Origin: JACRCT01 sp049841135 | Lineage (GTDB): Bacteria; Myxococcota; Myxococcia; Myxococcales; UBA5297 | Assembly (NCBI GenBank): GCA_049841135.1 | Contig: JASGHK010000002.1 | Location: 372,001 to 436,000, forward strand | Direction: 5' to 3' | Length of the DNA: 64,000 nt | In this document: positions 11,401 to 20,901 of the stretch, piece by piece | Layout of the letters: every line of letters starts with the position of its first letter | Position numbering within the stretch: position 1 is the first letter of the stretch | The notes under the pieces: model-generated | The model's input: the letters and a program-made list of their open reading frames with translations, nothing else | Databases searched by the model: none | Told to the model about the DNA's origin: nothing | Made by a program: the position numbers and the translations under genes

Positions 11401-11674
11401 GGTCCGGGTGGCGGGGATGGCCATCGTCCGGCAGCGCCCGGAGACCGCCAAGGGCATGTTCTTCATGACGCTCGAAGACGAGACCGGCTTCGCCAACATC
11501 GTGGCCACCCCCGACGTCTTCGCCGCGAACCGCCGGGTGGCGCGCCAGGCTCTGTTCGTGATGGTCACCGGGAAGGTCGAGCGCAGCGGCCAGGTGGTGA
11601 ACGTCAAGGCCGAGCGCTTCGAGGAGATCTCGCTGGGCGCCGACGTCCCGGTGGCGACGCGCGACTTCCACTGA
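8475..11674 (+). CDS. dnaE2: Error-prone DNA polymerase III alpha subunit DnaE2 (ImuC), one frameshift
   Basis: About 1066 residues after repair. It has an N-terminal PHP domain (HPDELVARAHELG, AITDRDGLYG), the C-family polymerase core with catalytic aspartates in PPDIDVDFEHERREEV, and a C-terminal OB fold. DnaE2 works in SOS translesion synthesis, normally with ImuA and ImuB, neither of which is nearby. The frame breaks in a run of seven Cs at 9324-9330; eight would join RYAPPP to LVQLEREFALIEELGYPGY. A homopolymer miscount is the simplest explanation, though phase-variable slippage is possible. The start is a GTG with no clear ribosome-binding site. Confidence 0.88.
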
Positions 11675-11711
11675 CTAAGATCCGGGCGGCTGCTGCACCT
11701 GGAGGTCGCTC

Positions 11712-12503
11712 ATGTCGTGCCCTGCCCGCTTCGCGCTCGTCCTCGCCGCATCGCTCGCCGTCCCGGCCTGCTCGGGCAACGGCGGCGTCACGGGCATGAC
11801 CTTCACGGTGACCGAGCGGATGACGGGCGAGGGCCCGCTCGGGACCTGCTCGTTCGAGACCAACAACGACCCGCTCGTCGAGCCCGACGCCGAGTCGCTG
11901 GCCTGGTCGGTCGGGGCGGAGCTGGGCATCGTCGGAGGCTTCATCCAGGCCTGCGGCACCGCCCTGTGCCAGCCCATCTCCAGCGACCGCTACGAGTGGT
12001 TCCTGCTCGGCAAACCGGCCTGGACCTTCGAGCGCACCACCACCGATGACCTGAACGGCCTGAGCGGCGAGTTGGCCGGGGTGATGAAGACCTCGGCCGC
12101 TCGCGAGGGCGGCCTCGGCGTGCACTTCGGCGACACCACCTACGGCCCCATCGCGCTCGAGTCCTTCAAGCCGGACCACCTCAAGATCACGGCGTTCGAG
12201 ACCTGGTCCGCGGGTCAGAGCGGGCCGGCGGAGTCGGTCGTCGCCAACACCGTCAAGGCCGGTTCGACGATGAACGTCCTGCTGCGCGCCTTCGACAAGG
12301 CCGACGGCAGGCTGTGCGGGCGCGGCCCCGTCGACACCACCGGGACCACCGGGCTGACGATCGCCGTCGACCCGGCGATGGGCGCCAAGACGCCGAAGGC
12401 CAACTCGGTGCTGGTGCTGACCTTCGGCTCGGCTGGGACCGCGACGCTCAAGCTCTCCTTCGGCGGCGCGTCCCTGACGCAGGACTTCGACGTGCGGCCC
12501 TGA
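11712..12503 (+). CDS. Putative lipoprotein of unknown function
   Basis: 263 residues starting after a good GGAGG at 11701-11705. The N terminus is a lipoprotein signal with Cys in AVPACSGNGG. The body is beta-rich and has several cysteines (TCSF, QACGTALC, LCGRG), which suggests an exported, disulfide-bonded protein. The last part (LVLTFGSAGTATLKLSFGG) resembles an Ig-like surface fold. I do not recognise a family. It stands alone between dnaE2 and a dispersed hairpin repeat. Confidence 0.75.
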   Translation: MSCPARFALVLAASLAVPACSGNGGVTGMTFTVTERMTGEGPLGTCSFETNNDPLVEPDAESLAWSVGAELGIVGGFIQACGTALCQPISSDRYEWFLLGKPAWTFERTTTDDLNGLSGELAGVMKTSAAREGGLGVHFGDTTYGPIALESFKPDHLKITAFETWSAGQSGPAESVVANTVKAGSTMNVLLRAFDKADGRLCGRGPVDTTGTTGLTIAVDPAMGAKTPKANSVLVLTFGSAGTATLKLSFGGASLTQDFDVRP

Positions 12504-12552
12504 CAACCGAAAGTCGAAGGCGCGCCAAGCCAGGACAGCGGTTCGAGCAGAA

Positions 12553-12592
12553 GCGGGCGCCCCTCCAGCTCCGCTGGAGGGGCGGGGGGAGG
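12553..12592. repeat. Copy 2 of the 40-bp dispersed hairpin repeat
   Basis: Identical over 40 bases to 8399-8438, with the same 12-bp stem and 3-nt loop. It lies about 50 bases after the stop of the lipoprotein gene ending at 12503, where it could also act as a transcription stop, although no T-run follows. Confidence 0.8.
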
Positions 12593-12601
12593 TTTGCGGC
12601 G

Positions 12602-13071
12602 CTACTTCTTCGGCTCGGTGCCGTACGGCGGGGCGGGCGGCTCGTGGGCCCGAGTCATCAGCGCCCCTTCGACCACCAGCATCCGCTCTTGAGGTCGCGC
12701 AGGTCCTGGCCCATCTGCCCGGTGAGGATGATTTCGATCCGGTCGCCCATCCGGGTCATGCCAGTGCGCAGCTCGCGGATCTCGCCGGACATCTGGTCGA
12801 CGCGCTCGTTGAGGCCGTCGACACGGCCAGTCAAGTCCGCGAGCTTGGTGTTGGTCTCGATGAAACCCTGCGTCGTGCGACGCTCGAGGCTCTCAAGCCG
12901 CCGATTGGTCTCGTCAATCCTCGCGCAGAGACCAGTCTCGACGTTGTCGATTCGGTCCCCAAGCTTCTTCTCGAGGTTGTCGATTCGCTCACTCAGCTTG
13001 TCCGAGGCGCGGTTGACCGCGTCGCGGATCTCGCGGAGGACTTCGATGGGCATCACGGAATCGGCGCTCAT
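12602..13071 (-). CDS. Coiled-coil protein of unknown function, probable frameshift near its end
   Basis: The uninterrupted frame from the ATG at 13071 gives 137 residues stopping at 12658. It is almost entirely heptad-type coiled coil (LREIRDAVNRASDKLSERI, then LEKKLGDRIDNVETGL), with many Asp/Glu/Arg and an RVDGLNERVDQMSGEIRELR segment. The last residues (SGCWWSKGR) look out of place. Adding one base near 12688 gives DLKERMLVVEGALMTR and a stop at 12602, for about 156 residues. It is probably a small soluble tether or scaffold. No named function is recognised. Confidence 0.65.
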
Positions 13072-13080
13072 GGCCCTGGA

Positions 13081-14535
13081 TTATACGCTCGAGCCGACAC
13101 GCCTCCGGAGCAGCCCCAGCGCCAGCATCGCCAGCCCCAGCCCGCCTGCCGCGGAGCCGGTCGACGAGCAGCCGCAGCCGGTGTCGACTTCGCCCGAACC
13201 ACCGGCATCGACCTTGGCGGCCGTGGAGGCATCGCTCGTGGTGACGACCGCACCGTCGCTTGGCAGCGCCACGATGGCGTCAGTCCCCGAGGCCGCCGTC
13301 GCATCCGCCGCGGTGACAGTTCCCGCGTCCAGCCCCGGAGCAGCAGCCGCGTCGGGCCCCGCCGGCGAGCCCGCGTCCGGAGGAATGCCCACTCCGAACT
13401 CGAAGGCGCCGAGGTCCAGCGTGCCGTCCGAGGGCCGCACCTCGAACTTGGCGGTCTCCACGTACTGCGAGGCTGGCGTCAGCGACATCCCTGCGCCCGT
13501 CCCGGGATCGGCGCCCGCGTTGATGGCGGGCGAGCCGGTGAGCAGGTGGTAGTCGTAGGTCGCGGCGGCGACGAACAGCGGGTCGGTGTTGACGAGGTTG
13601 TTCGCCAGGACCGCGTTCGCCTGGTTGGTGACCTGGCCGGCGCCGCGGAAGATGTTGTTCTTGATGACCGCCGGGGTCGTGGCATTGACGCGCACGAACA
13701 TGCCGGCAGGCGACCGGTTATCGACGACGGTGTTGTTGACGAAGTAGAGGTCGTCACCCGGGTTCTCGGCGCTGCCGCCCTCGGCGCGGTAGGAGACGAT
13801 GGTCGAGTTGTCCGTGCCCTGACCCTGCTGGATGACGTTGCCGAGGATGACGCTGGTGCCGCCGTTGGGCAGGTCGATCTCGTAGCTCGCGGTGCCGTCG
13901 GCGGCGTCGATGAGCTTGTTGTAGAGGATGAAGTTCTGCGCGGCGCGCGACTTCACCAGGTGGCCGATCTTGGCGTGGTGGGAGTAGCAGGAGCGCAGCG
14001 TGAACTTGCCGACGTGCCCGATGTACATGTTGTGGGAGTAGCCGTCGCCGTAGCCGTTGTTGGCGAACTCGCTCGTCTCGATGAGGATCTCGCTCTGCGC
14101 GTCGGCGCCGGTGAGGATGCCGTTCTCGTTGTCGTGGAAGTAGCAGCCGCGCACGGTGAGGTTGCGGCCCTCCTGGCGGATGCCTGCGCCGTTCTGGTCT
14201 TGGACGGTGCAGCCGCTCAGCTCGATGTTCTCGACGGTGTTGTTGGCGCCCTGGATGACCCAGATGGCCTTGCCCTGCGCGTTCTTGCCGGCAGCGTCGA
14301 TCTTCGCGCGACCGTTCACGCCGCGGATGACGAGGTCGGCCTTGTTGAAGCCGCAGACGTCGCCGTCGTAGGTGCCGTTGCCGGCGGCGTCGATCTCCAC
14401 GGTGTCGCCCGCCTGGGCCGCGGCGAAAGCGGCGCAAGGCTTGGCGTACTGCTTTCCCGGGCCGACCTGCAGCGTGCCAGCGAAGGCGGTGTTGGCGACC
14501 AGAAGTGCGGCAGCGAGGACGGCGTGGCGGCCCAT
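13081..14535 (-). CDS. Secreted right-handed beta-helix protein with MYXO-CTERM-like tail
   Basis: 484 residues. It has a Sec signal peptide (AALLVANTAFAG), then a parallel beta-helix region (residues about 25-330) with the repeating turns of pectate-lyase-like folds (NTVENIELSGCTVQDQNG, NLTVRGCYFHDNENG). An Ala/Asp/Thr-rich linker follows, and the protein ends in CGCSSTGSAAGG, a hydrophobic stretch and LRRR. That ending matches the MYXO-CTERM sorting signal used by Myxococcota for surface anchoring. An AAGGAG site precedes the ATG. It probably binds or cleaves polysaccharide at the cell surface; the catalytic residues cannot be assigned. Confidence 0.88.
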   Translation of the reverse strand: MGRHAVLAAALLVANTAFAGTLQVGPGKQYAKPCAAFAAAQAGDTVEIDAAGNGTYDGDVCGFNKADLVIRGVNGRAKIDAAGKNAQGKAIWVIQGANNTVENIELSGCTVQDQNGAGIRQEGRNLTVRGCYFHDNENGILTGADAQSEILIETSEFANNGYGDGYSHNMYIGHVGKFTLRSCYSHHAKIGHLVKSRAAQNFILYNKLIDAADGTASYEIDLPNGGTSVILGNVIQQGQGTDNSTIVSYRAEGGSAENPGDDLYFVNNTVVDNRSPAGMFVRVNATTPAVIKNNIFRGAGQVTNQANAVLANNLVNTDPLFVAAATYDYHLLTGSPAINAGADPGTGAGMSLTPASQYVETAKFEVRPSDGTLDLGAFEFGVGIPPDAGSPAGPDAAAAPGLDAGTVTAADATAASGTDAIVALPSDGAVVTTSDASTAAKVDAGGSGEVDTGCGCSSTGSAAGGLGLAMLALGLLRRRVGSSV

Positions 14536-14582
14536 GCGATCTCCTTCGAGGAGCGAGAAGGCAGGGATGCTATCGCCGGGCC

Positions 14583-15335
14583 CTACTTCGAGGACAGCTT
14601 GGAGATCGCCGCGCGCAGCTCGGTCGGAGTCACGACGCCCTTGGCCACCACGGTGTCGATGAGCGCCCGCAGCACGGTCGTCGTCTTCTCCAGCTCGCGC
14701 TTGAGCCGGGCGATCTCCTCGGCGTCGCCGCCGCTGCCCGTGGTGTAGATGGGCGTGCCGTGCGGAGGCGTGTACCCCGACAGCGGTGTCGCAGGCGACG
14801 AGGAGGCATCGTCCTCGCCCTCGTCTTCAGACTCCAGATCGAGGCCCCCCTTGCGCACGAACGACGCGCCGCCGCGGGGAGTCTCGGCTGGCGGCTCCTG
14901 GTTCTTGTAGTGGCGCCAGATGGCCGCGGCGATTTCCTTCTCCCCGGCGACGGCGATGCGCACGCGGCAGCCGCTGCGGGCGGCGATCTCGTCCACGGTC
15001 CCGAGATCCGTCGGGTCGGCCATGGCCAGCCAGAGCGACTTGCCGTTGTCGCGGAAGGCGTAGGGGAAGACCCCCTTGCCCTCGGCGGTCTCCAACCCCA
15101 CCTTGGCCAGCGCCGCCGGATCGCGCGGGAACTTGTCGAGCTCGATTCGCTGCAGGCCGAGCGCCGCGGCCAGGGCGCTGGCCACGGTCTCGTCGCGGGC
15201 GAAGCCCATCTCCGCGACGTGCTTGCCCAGCCGCCCGCCCCACTGCGCCTGCCTCGCCGCCGCCGAGCGGACTTGGAGCTCGTCCACCAGCCCAGCCTTC
15301 ATGAGGATGTCTCCCACCCTGGCGCCGCCGCTCAT
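14583..15335 (-). CDS. MshEN (GspE N-terminal)-domain protein, possible c-di-GMP receptor
   Basis: 250 residues with a T2SSE/MshEN domain at the N terminus and no ATPase domain. Two consecutive motifs (RVGDILMKAGLVDE and GGRLGKHVAEMGFARDE) follow the pattern that binds cyclic di-GMP in MshE, followed by ALAAALGLQRIELDKFP. After about residue 140 come an acidic linker (DLESEDEGEDD), a Pro/Thr region and a C-terminal coiled coil (AEEIARLKRELEKTTTVLRAL). Stand-alone proteins of this kind are common in myxobacteria and may couple the second messenger to secretion or motility. The ATG at 15335 has GAGG upstream; 15389 is a longer alternative. Confidence 0.78.
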   Translation of the reverse strand: MSGGARVGDILMKAGLVDELQVRSAAARQAQWGGRLGKHVAEMGFARDETVASALAAALGLQRIELDKFPRDPAALAKVGLETAEGKGVFPYAFRDNGKSLWLAMADPTDLGTVDEIAARSGCRVRIAVAGEKEIAAAIWRHYKNQEPPAETPRGGASFVRKGGLDLESEDEGEDDASSSPATPLSGYTPPHGTPIYTTGSGGDAEEIARLKRELEKTTTVLRALIDTVVAKGVVTPTELRAAISKLSSK

Positions 15336-15528
15336 ACCCGACCTCGCTGACCCCGGCCTCCCTGTCATGTCCAACGTCGGACCCTGCAAAATGTTTCAAA
15401 CGGTCCGCCGCCTACTCGGGGCATTCCTTGGCAACGGCGCACACTTGTGGCGCCGCGCCAGGGTTTCCCCGACGTCACCAGGTCTCGAAAGGCTCTGACG
15501 GATCAGTGCTGCAGACGCCGTGCCCGAT

Positions 15529-16530
15529 TCACGGCTCAGTGCGCAGATGCTCGACGTCGCCGGCGACCACCTTTTCGAGGGCCCCCGATTCGGTGCGGAC
15601 GATCAGGTGGCCGGCCTCGTCGATGGAGTCGGCGCGCCCCTCCACCCACTGGCCGTCGCGCTGTACCCGAACCCGGGCGCCGACGGTGGACGAAAGCGAA
15701 GTCCAGCGGGCGCGGATCACGGCGAACCCTTCGTCCTCGTAGCGGTCGAGCCAGCTCTCGAAGCGCTCGAGCAGGCGGGCGAGGAGGCGGGCGCGCGGGT
15801 ACGGCTTGCCCAGCGCCATGCGCACGCTGGTGGCGATGTCCTTGATCTCCGCCGGCAGCTCCTCGGCCTGCATGTTGACGTCGACGCCGATGCCCACCAC
15901 CACGAAGTCGACCCCGTGCGCGTCGGCGGACATCTCGGTGAGGATGCCGCACGCCTTGCGCCCGCCGATCTCCACGTCGTTGGGCCACTTGATGCGCGCC
16001 CGCTCGCAGCCGGCATCGCGCAGCGCCTCGCAGACCGCGACGGCTGCCACCAACGTCAGCTCCGGCGCATGGGCCGGCGGGACGTCGGGGCGCAAGAGGA
16101 GGGAGAGGTAGAGGTTGGTCCCAGGCGGAGAGATCCAGCTGCGGCCGTTGCGGCCCCGCCCCTGGGTCTGCTGGTCGGCGACGACCACCGTGCCGTGCGG
16201 GGCGCCCTCTTCGCCCAGGCCCCAGGCGACCTGCGAGGTGGAGCCGGTCTCGTCGAAGTAGCGCAGCGAGCGGCCGAGGTCGCGGGTCTGCAGGAGCGGC
16301 TCGAGCTCGTTCTCGCCGAGGCGGTCCGGGTAGCCAGCCAGTTGCCAGCCCTTGCCATGGGCATGGGCCTCGATGCGGTAGCCGCGGCCACGCAGCCCCT
16401 CGATGGCGCGCAGCGCGTCCGCGGCGTGGATGCCCAACTTCTTGGCCACCACGTCGGCGTGGACCGCCTCGTCAGCCGCCTCCACGAGGAAGGAGAGGAC
16501 CTGCTGCTCGACCGAAACGGAGACGGTCAC
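15529..16530 (-). CDS. birA: Biotin--[acetyl-CoA-carboxylase] ligase, bifunctional with N-terminal helix-turn-helix
   Basis: 333 residues. An N-terminal winged helix (residues about 1-65, VVAKKLGIHAADALRAIEGL) is followed by the catalytic domain with the biotinyl-AMP motif GRGRNGRSW, the KWPND motif and GIGVDVNM, then a C-terminal SH3-like domain. It activates biotin with ATP and attaches it to carboxylase BCCP lysines; the DNA-binding domain suggests it also represses biotin genes. The GTG start is preceded by GGAGG. The reading frame is intact. No biotin operon lies in the window. Confidence 0.93.
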   Translation of the reverse strand: MTVSVSVEQQVLSFLVEAADEAVHADVVAKKLGIHAADALRAIEGLRGRGYRIEAHAHGKGWQLAGYPDRLGENELEPLLQTRDLGRSLRYFDETGSTSQVAWGLGEEGAPHGTVVVADQQTQGRGRNGRSWISPPGTNLYLSLLLRPDVPPAHAPELTLVAAVAVCEALRDAGCERARIKWPNDVEIGGRKACGILTEMSADAHGVDFVVVGIGVDVNMQAEELPAEIKDIATSVRMALGKPYPRARLLARLLERFESWLDRYEDEGFAVIRARWTSLSSTVGARVRVQRDGQWVEGRADSIDEAGHLIVRTESGALEKVVAGDVEHLRTEP

Positions 16531-16655
16531 GGCGAACCTCCGGGGCCAGCGATGGAGCGATGAACGATGACGAGAGCAGGCAGGCTACGGAGTCCTCGAC
16601 CCCGCGGTCAAATCAGGCCGCAGGCTGTCGGCTGCCGGCTGTAGGAAAGGCTACG

Positions 16656-17258
16656 TCACTGCGCGGGCTTGACCTCGGCGCTCGAGGCGGGCTCCGGCGG
16701 AGGCGCCCTGAAGGAGTTCAGCTCCAGGAAGACCTGCGGCATCTCGCGCTGGCCGTCGACCAGCGTCCCCGCGATGCGGACCATCCCGACCTTCGGAGCG
16801 AACGTCCACTCGTTGCGCAGCGACTTGTTGGCGTCGATGCGGTTGGTGCCGCGCACCAGGACGCAGTCGTTGAACTGCCCGGCGGGGGTGTTGATGGTGA
16901 AGCCCAGGTCGACGATCTCGTAGTGCTCGGTGGACGAGACGCTGACGATGGACGTCCAGGACTTGCCCTTCTCCAGCGGGTTGCGCAGCAGGTAGCGCTT
17001 CTCGTCGCGAAGCCCCTCGGCGTCGACCCGGAGCAGCCCGCCCGCATCGTCGGCGAAGTAGCCGTCCTTCTTGCCGGTGATGGTGATCGTCTTCTCGACC
17101 GCCTGGCCGCCCACCTTGCCGGCGTAGGTCCAGGCGGCGCCGACCGCCAGCGGGTGGTAGTCGCCCGCCTTCAGGCGCGCCCCGCCGCCCGAGGAGCTGG
17201 TCGTGGCGCACGCGGCGGTGATGAGCAGGGCTGCCAGGGGGAGAAGCAGGCGTCGCAT
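16656..17258 (-). CDS. Putative lipoprotein of unknown function
   Basis: 200 residues with lipobox LLITAACATTSSSGG. The mature part is beta-rich (YHPLAVGAAWTYAGKVGG, EKTITITGKKDGYF), as in several periplasmic lipoproteins, and ends in a Pro/Ala/Glu tail. An AGGAG precedes the ATG. It starts nine bases after the stop of the HEAT-repeat lipoprotein, so the two form an operon. Function unknown. Confidence 0.75.
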   Translation of the reverse strand: MRRLLLPLAALLITAACATTSSSGGGARLKAGDYHPLAVGAAWTYAGKVGGQAVEKTITITGKKDGYFADDAGGLLRVDAEGLRDEKRYLLRNPLEKGKSWTSIVSVSSTEHYEIVDLGFTINTPAGQFNDCVLVRGTNRIDANKSLRNEWTFAPKVGMVRIAGTLVDGQREMPQVFLELNSFRAPPPEPASSAEVKPAQ

Positions 17259-17267
17259 CGGTCGCTC

Positions 17268-18212
17268 CTATCGGGTGGCGTCCGGCGGCTGCGCCGGAGC
17301 GGAGTCTCGGGTCTCGTTGGTGTCGCCGGCGGACTTCTTCGCCAGCTGCTCCTGGGCTTCCTGGGCGGCCTTGCGCACCGCCTCCTCCGCGTGGCCGGAG
17401 GCGACGGTGAACAGGAACGCCTCGGCGTCGGGGCCGCCCAACTGCGCGACCACGCCGATGAGGGCGACCACGAATTGCGGGTCGCGCGTCTGGCTCATCT
17501 CGATGAGCGCGGGCACGGCCTTCGGGTCGCCGATGGAGCCCAGCGCGCCGACCGCCTTCATCGCCACGTCGCGGTCGGTGTCCTTGAGCCGCTCGATCAG
17601 CGCCGGGACGGCGGCCTTGGGCTTGCGATCCGCGATGAGGCGCACGGCGGTGTCGCGCACGCGCGGGTCGGGGTTGGACAGGTCGGCGATGAGGGCGTCG
17701 TCGCTCTTGCCGACCGAGTCGAGCTGGATCGCGCTGCTCTTGGCCACCTCGTCGAGCGCCAGGTCGAGCGCCTTGCGGAAGCTGACCAGGCGCTGCGCGG
17801 AGTCGGCGACGGGGAAGCTGACGCGGCCCAGGCCGCTCGCCTGGAAGCGGTCCACCTCGCCGGGACGCTTGAGCTCGAGCACCACGCCCACCTCGGCCTT
17901 GGAGGAGCCGCCCTCCTCGAGCGTCTCGCGGGTGAAGGCCACGTCGACCTTCGCGCGCAGCGCCTTGAGGTCCGGTGGCCGGGGCTTGGTGCTGGCGGCC
18001 AGGGGCACGAACCGTCCGGAGCGCATGAAAGCGTCCTGCGCGAGTGAGTGAAGCTCGGCCGTCGAGACCGGCAGCGCCGGGTTTCCCTGGAGGGTCGAGT
18101 CGGCCAACTGGATCTTGTCGATGTAATAGGGCTTGGGCTTCGCCGGCTTCGAGCAGGCGAACGCGCCTGAGGAGAGGGCGAATAATGCGAGGATTTTCGC
18201 GAGGTTCGACAC
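17268..18212 (-). CDS. HEAT-repeat lipoprotein
   Basis: 314 residues with a lipoprotein signal (ALSSGAFACSKPAKPKP). The N-terminal half is a mixed domain of unknown type. From about residue 170 come three to four HEAT/PBS-lyase-type repeats (DDALIADLSNPDPRVRDTAV, AVPALIERLKDTDRDVAMKA, AVPALIEMSQTRDP), and the tail is charged. HEAT repeats bind proteins, so a scaffold or assembly role at the envelope is plausible. The start is a GTG with a weak ribosome-binding site. Probably cotranscribed with the downstream lipoprotein gene. Confidence 0.8.
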   Translation of the reverse strand: MSNLAKILALFALSSGAFACSKPAKPKPYYIDKIQLADSTLQGNPALPVSTAELHSLAQDAFMRSGRFVPLAASTKPRPPDLKALRAKVDVAFTRETLEEGGSSKAEVGVVLELKRPGEVDRFQASGLGRVSFPVADSAQRLVSFRKALDLALDEVAKSSAIQLDSVGKSDDALIADLSNPDPRVRDTAVRLIADRKPKAAVPALIERLKDTDRDVAMKAVGALGSIGDPKAVPALIEMSQTRDPQFVVALIGVVAQLGGPDAEAFLFTVASGHAEEAVRKAAQEAQEQLAKKSAGDTNETRDSAPAQPPDATR

Positions 18213-18290
18213 GCCCGGCGACGCTACCCCCGGCCCTGCGGAGCGTCAAGGAACGCGGCGTCCGAGGGGGCGGTCACGTCGCTCAAGCGG

Positions 18291-18403
18291 TCGCGACGTG
18301 GAGCTGCCGGCCTCCGCGCCGGGTCGGTCGGTCGGTCGCGACGTGGAGTTGCCGGCCTCCGCGGCCGGGTCGGTCGGTCGGTCGTGTCGTCGGAGCTGCC
18401 GGC
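18291..18403. repeat. Tandem repeat, 45-46-bp unit, two full copies and one partial
   Basis: Two adjacent units at 18291-18335 and 18336-18381 each begin TCGCGACGTGGAG and end in GGGTCGGTCGGTCGG; they differ by one substitution and one inserted base. A degenerate third copy covers about 18382-18403. It lies between the divergent HEAT-lipoprotein and cysteine-rich lipoprotein genes, so it may contribute to promoter spacing. No protein frame is convincing. Confidence 0.8.
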
Positions 18404-18476
18404 AGCCCCACACGCACCTTGAGCCCTTCCCAGCTTGGCGACAGAATGCACGCCCTTCCCAAACCCGAGGCCGTCC

Positions 18477-18767
18477 ATGACCCTCCGCAACCTCCTCCGC
18501 GCCGCCACCTGCATCGCGCTGCTGGGACTGACCGCCTGCAGCTCGCCCTGCCAGAACGCTTGCTCTCACAAGGCCTGGTGCGACGAGCACCTCGCTTTCC
18601 CGTCCGTAACCAACGCGAGCACGTGCACCGAGCAGTGCGAAGCCAACAACGACAACTGCACCAACTGGGGCGAGGTACAGAACTGCATTGCCGGAGTCCA
18701 GTGCGAGAACGCCATCAACTACGGCCTGAGCGAACTCAGCTGCCTCAGCCTGTGCAAGACCAAGTAG
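18477..18767 (+). CDS. Small cysteine-rich lipoprotein, paralog of the one at 20536-20805
   Basis: 96 residues from the ATG at 18477, with GAGG just upstream. The signal ends in the lipobox LGLTACSSPC. The mature peptide has about ten cysteines (PCQNACSHKAWC, STCTEQCEANNDNC, QNCIAGVQC, LSCLSLCK). The stretch CEANNDNCTNWGE is nearly repeated in the gene after hutU (CEANLDGCKNMGE), so the two are paralogs. Regular cysteine spacing suggests disulfides in the periplasm. Function unknown; I know no named family. Confidence 0.75.
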   Translation: MTLRNLLRAATCIALLGLTACSSPCQNACSHKAWCDEHLAFPSVTNASTCTEQCEANNDNCTNWGEVQNCIAGVQCENAINYGLSELSCLSLCKTK

Positions 18768-18799
18768 CCGGCCTGCCACCTTCTTCGAGGACCTCTCCG

Positions 18800-20464
<1,665 letters not shown>

Positions 20465-20535
20465 TTTCCGGGTATATGTCCCATCCGTTTCGTCCCTGCC
20501 GGAGTCGAGGGACCGTCTCGATCAAGGTGCGACCG

Positions 20536-20805
20536 ATGCAAAGGATGAAAGCCCTCTTCCTGGCCGTGGCAGGCGCCGTCGTGGTGGCCGCGTGCCCCTC
20601 GCAGTGCAAGCAGGCCTGCGAGAACGTGGGGAAGATCTGCGCGGCCGAGTACGAGGCGTCCGGCGAGACCTTCTCGGTCGAGTCCTGCACCGGCGTCTGC
20701 GAAGCCAACCTCGACGGCTGCAAGAACATGGGGGAGCAGGAGCAGTGCGTGCTCGAGAAGACCGCCTGCATCCAGCTCCAGAAGTGCCCGGGCTGCATGC
20801 AGTAG
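20536..20805 (+). CDS. Small cysteine-rich lipoprotein, paralog of the one at 18477-18767
   Basis: 89 residues from the ATG at 20536 (AAGGTG upstream; an ATG at 20545 is possible). Lipobox VVVAACPSQC, then about ten cysteines: CKQACENVGKIC, SCTGVCEANLDGC, EQCVLEKTAC, KCPGCMQ. The pattern and the CEAN-x-D-x-C core match the gene before hutU. A strong intrinsic terminator follows at 20843-20881. Probably a disulfide-stabilised envelope protein; function unknown. Confidence 0.75.
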   Translation: MQRMKALFLAVAGAVVVAACPSQCKQACENVGKICAAEYEASGETFSVESCTGVCEANLDGCKNMGEQEQCVLEKTACIQLQKCPGCMQ

Positions 20806-20842
20806 CCGGAAGCGGGCGCGGCTCACTCTGCCGAACATGACT

Positions 20843-20881
20843 GCGCCGGTGACCGAAGGCGGTCACCGGCGCGGTCCTTTT
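20843..20881 (+). terminator. Intrinsic terminator after the cysteine-rich lipoprotein gene
   Basis: A perfect 12-bp stem, GCGCCGGTGACC at 20843-20854 with GGTCACCGGCGC at 20861-20872, has a 6-nt loop and is followed by GGTCCTTTT. It lies between two convergent genes and could also limit read-through from the other side. Confidence 0.8.
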
Positions 20882-20901
20882 CGAACTGGAACGGGGAAGC
20901 G

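Noticed and set aside
9227..11671. An 814-residue minus-strand gene
   Set aside because: Antisense to dnaE2, without family motifs.
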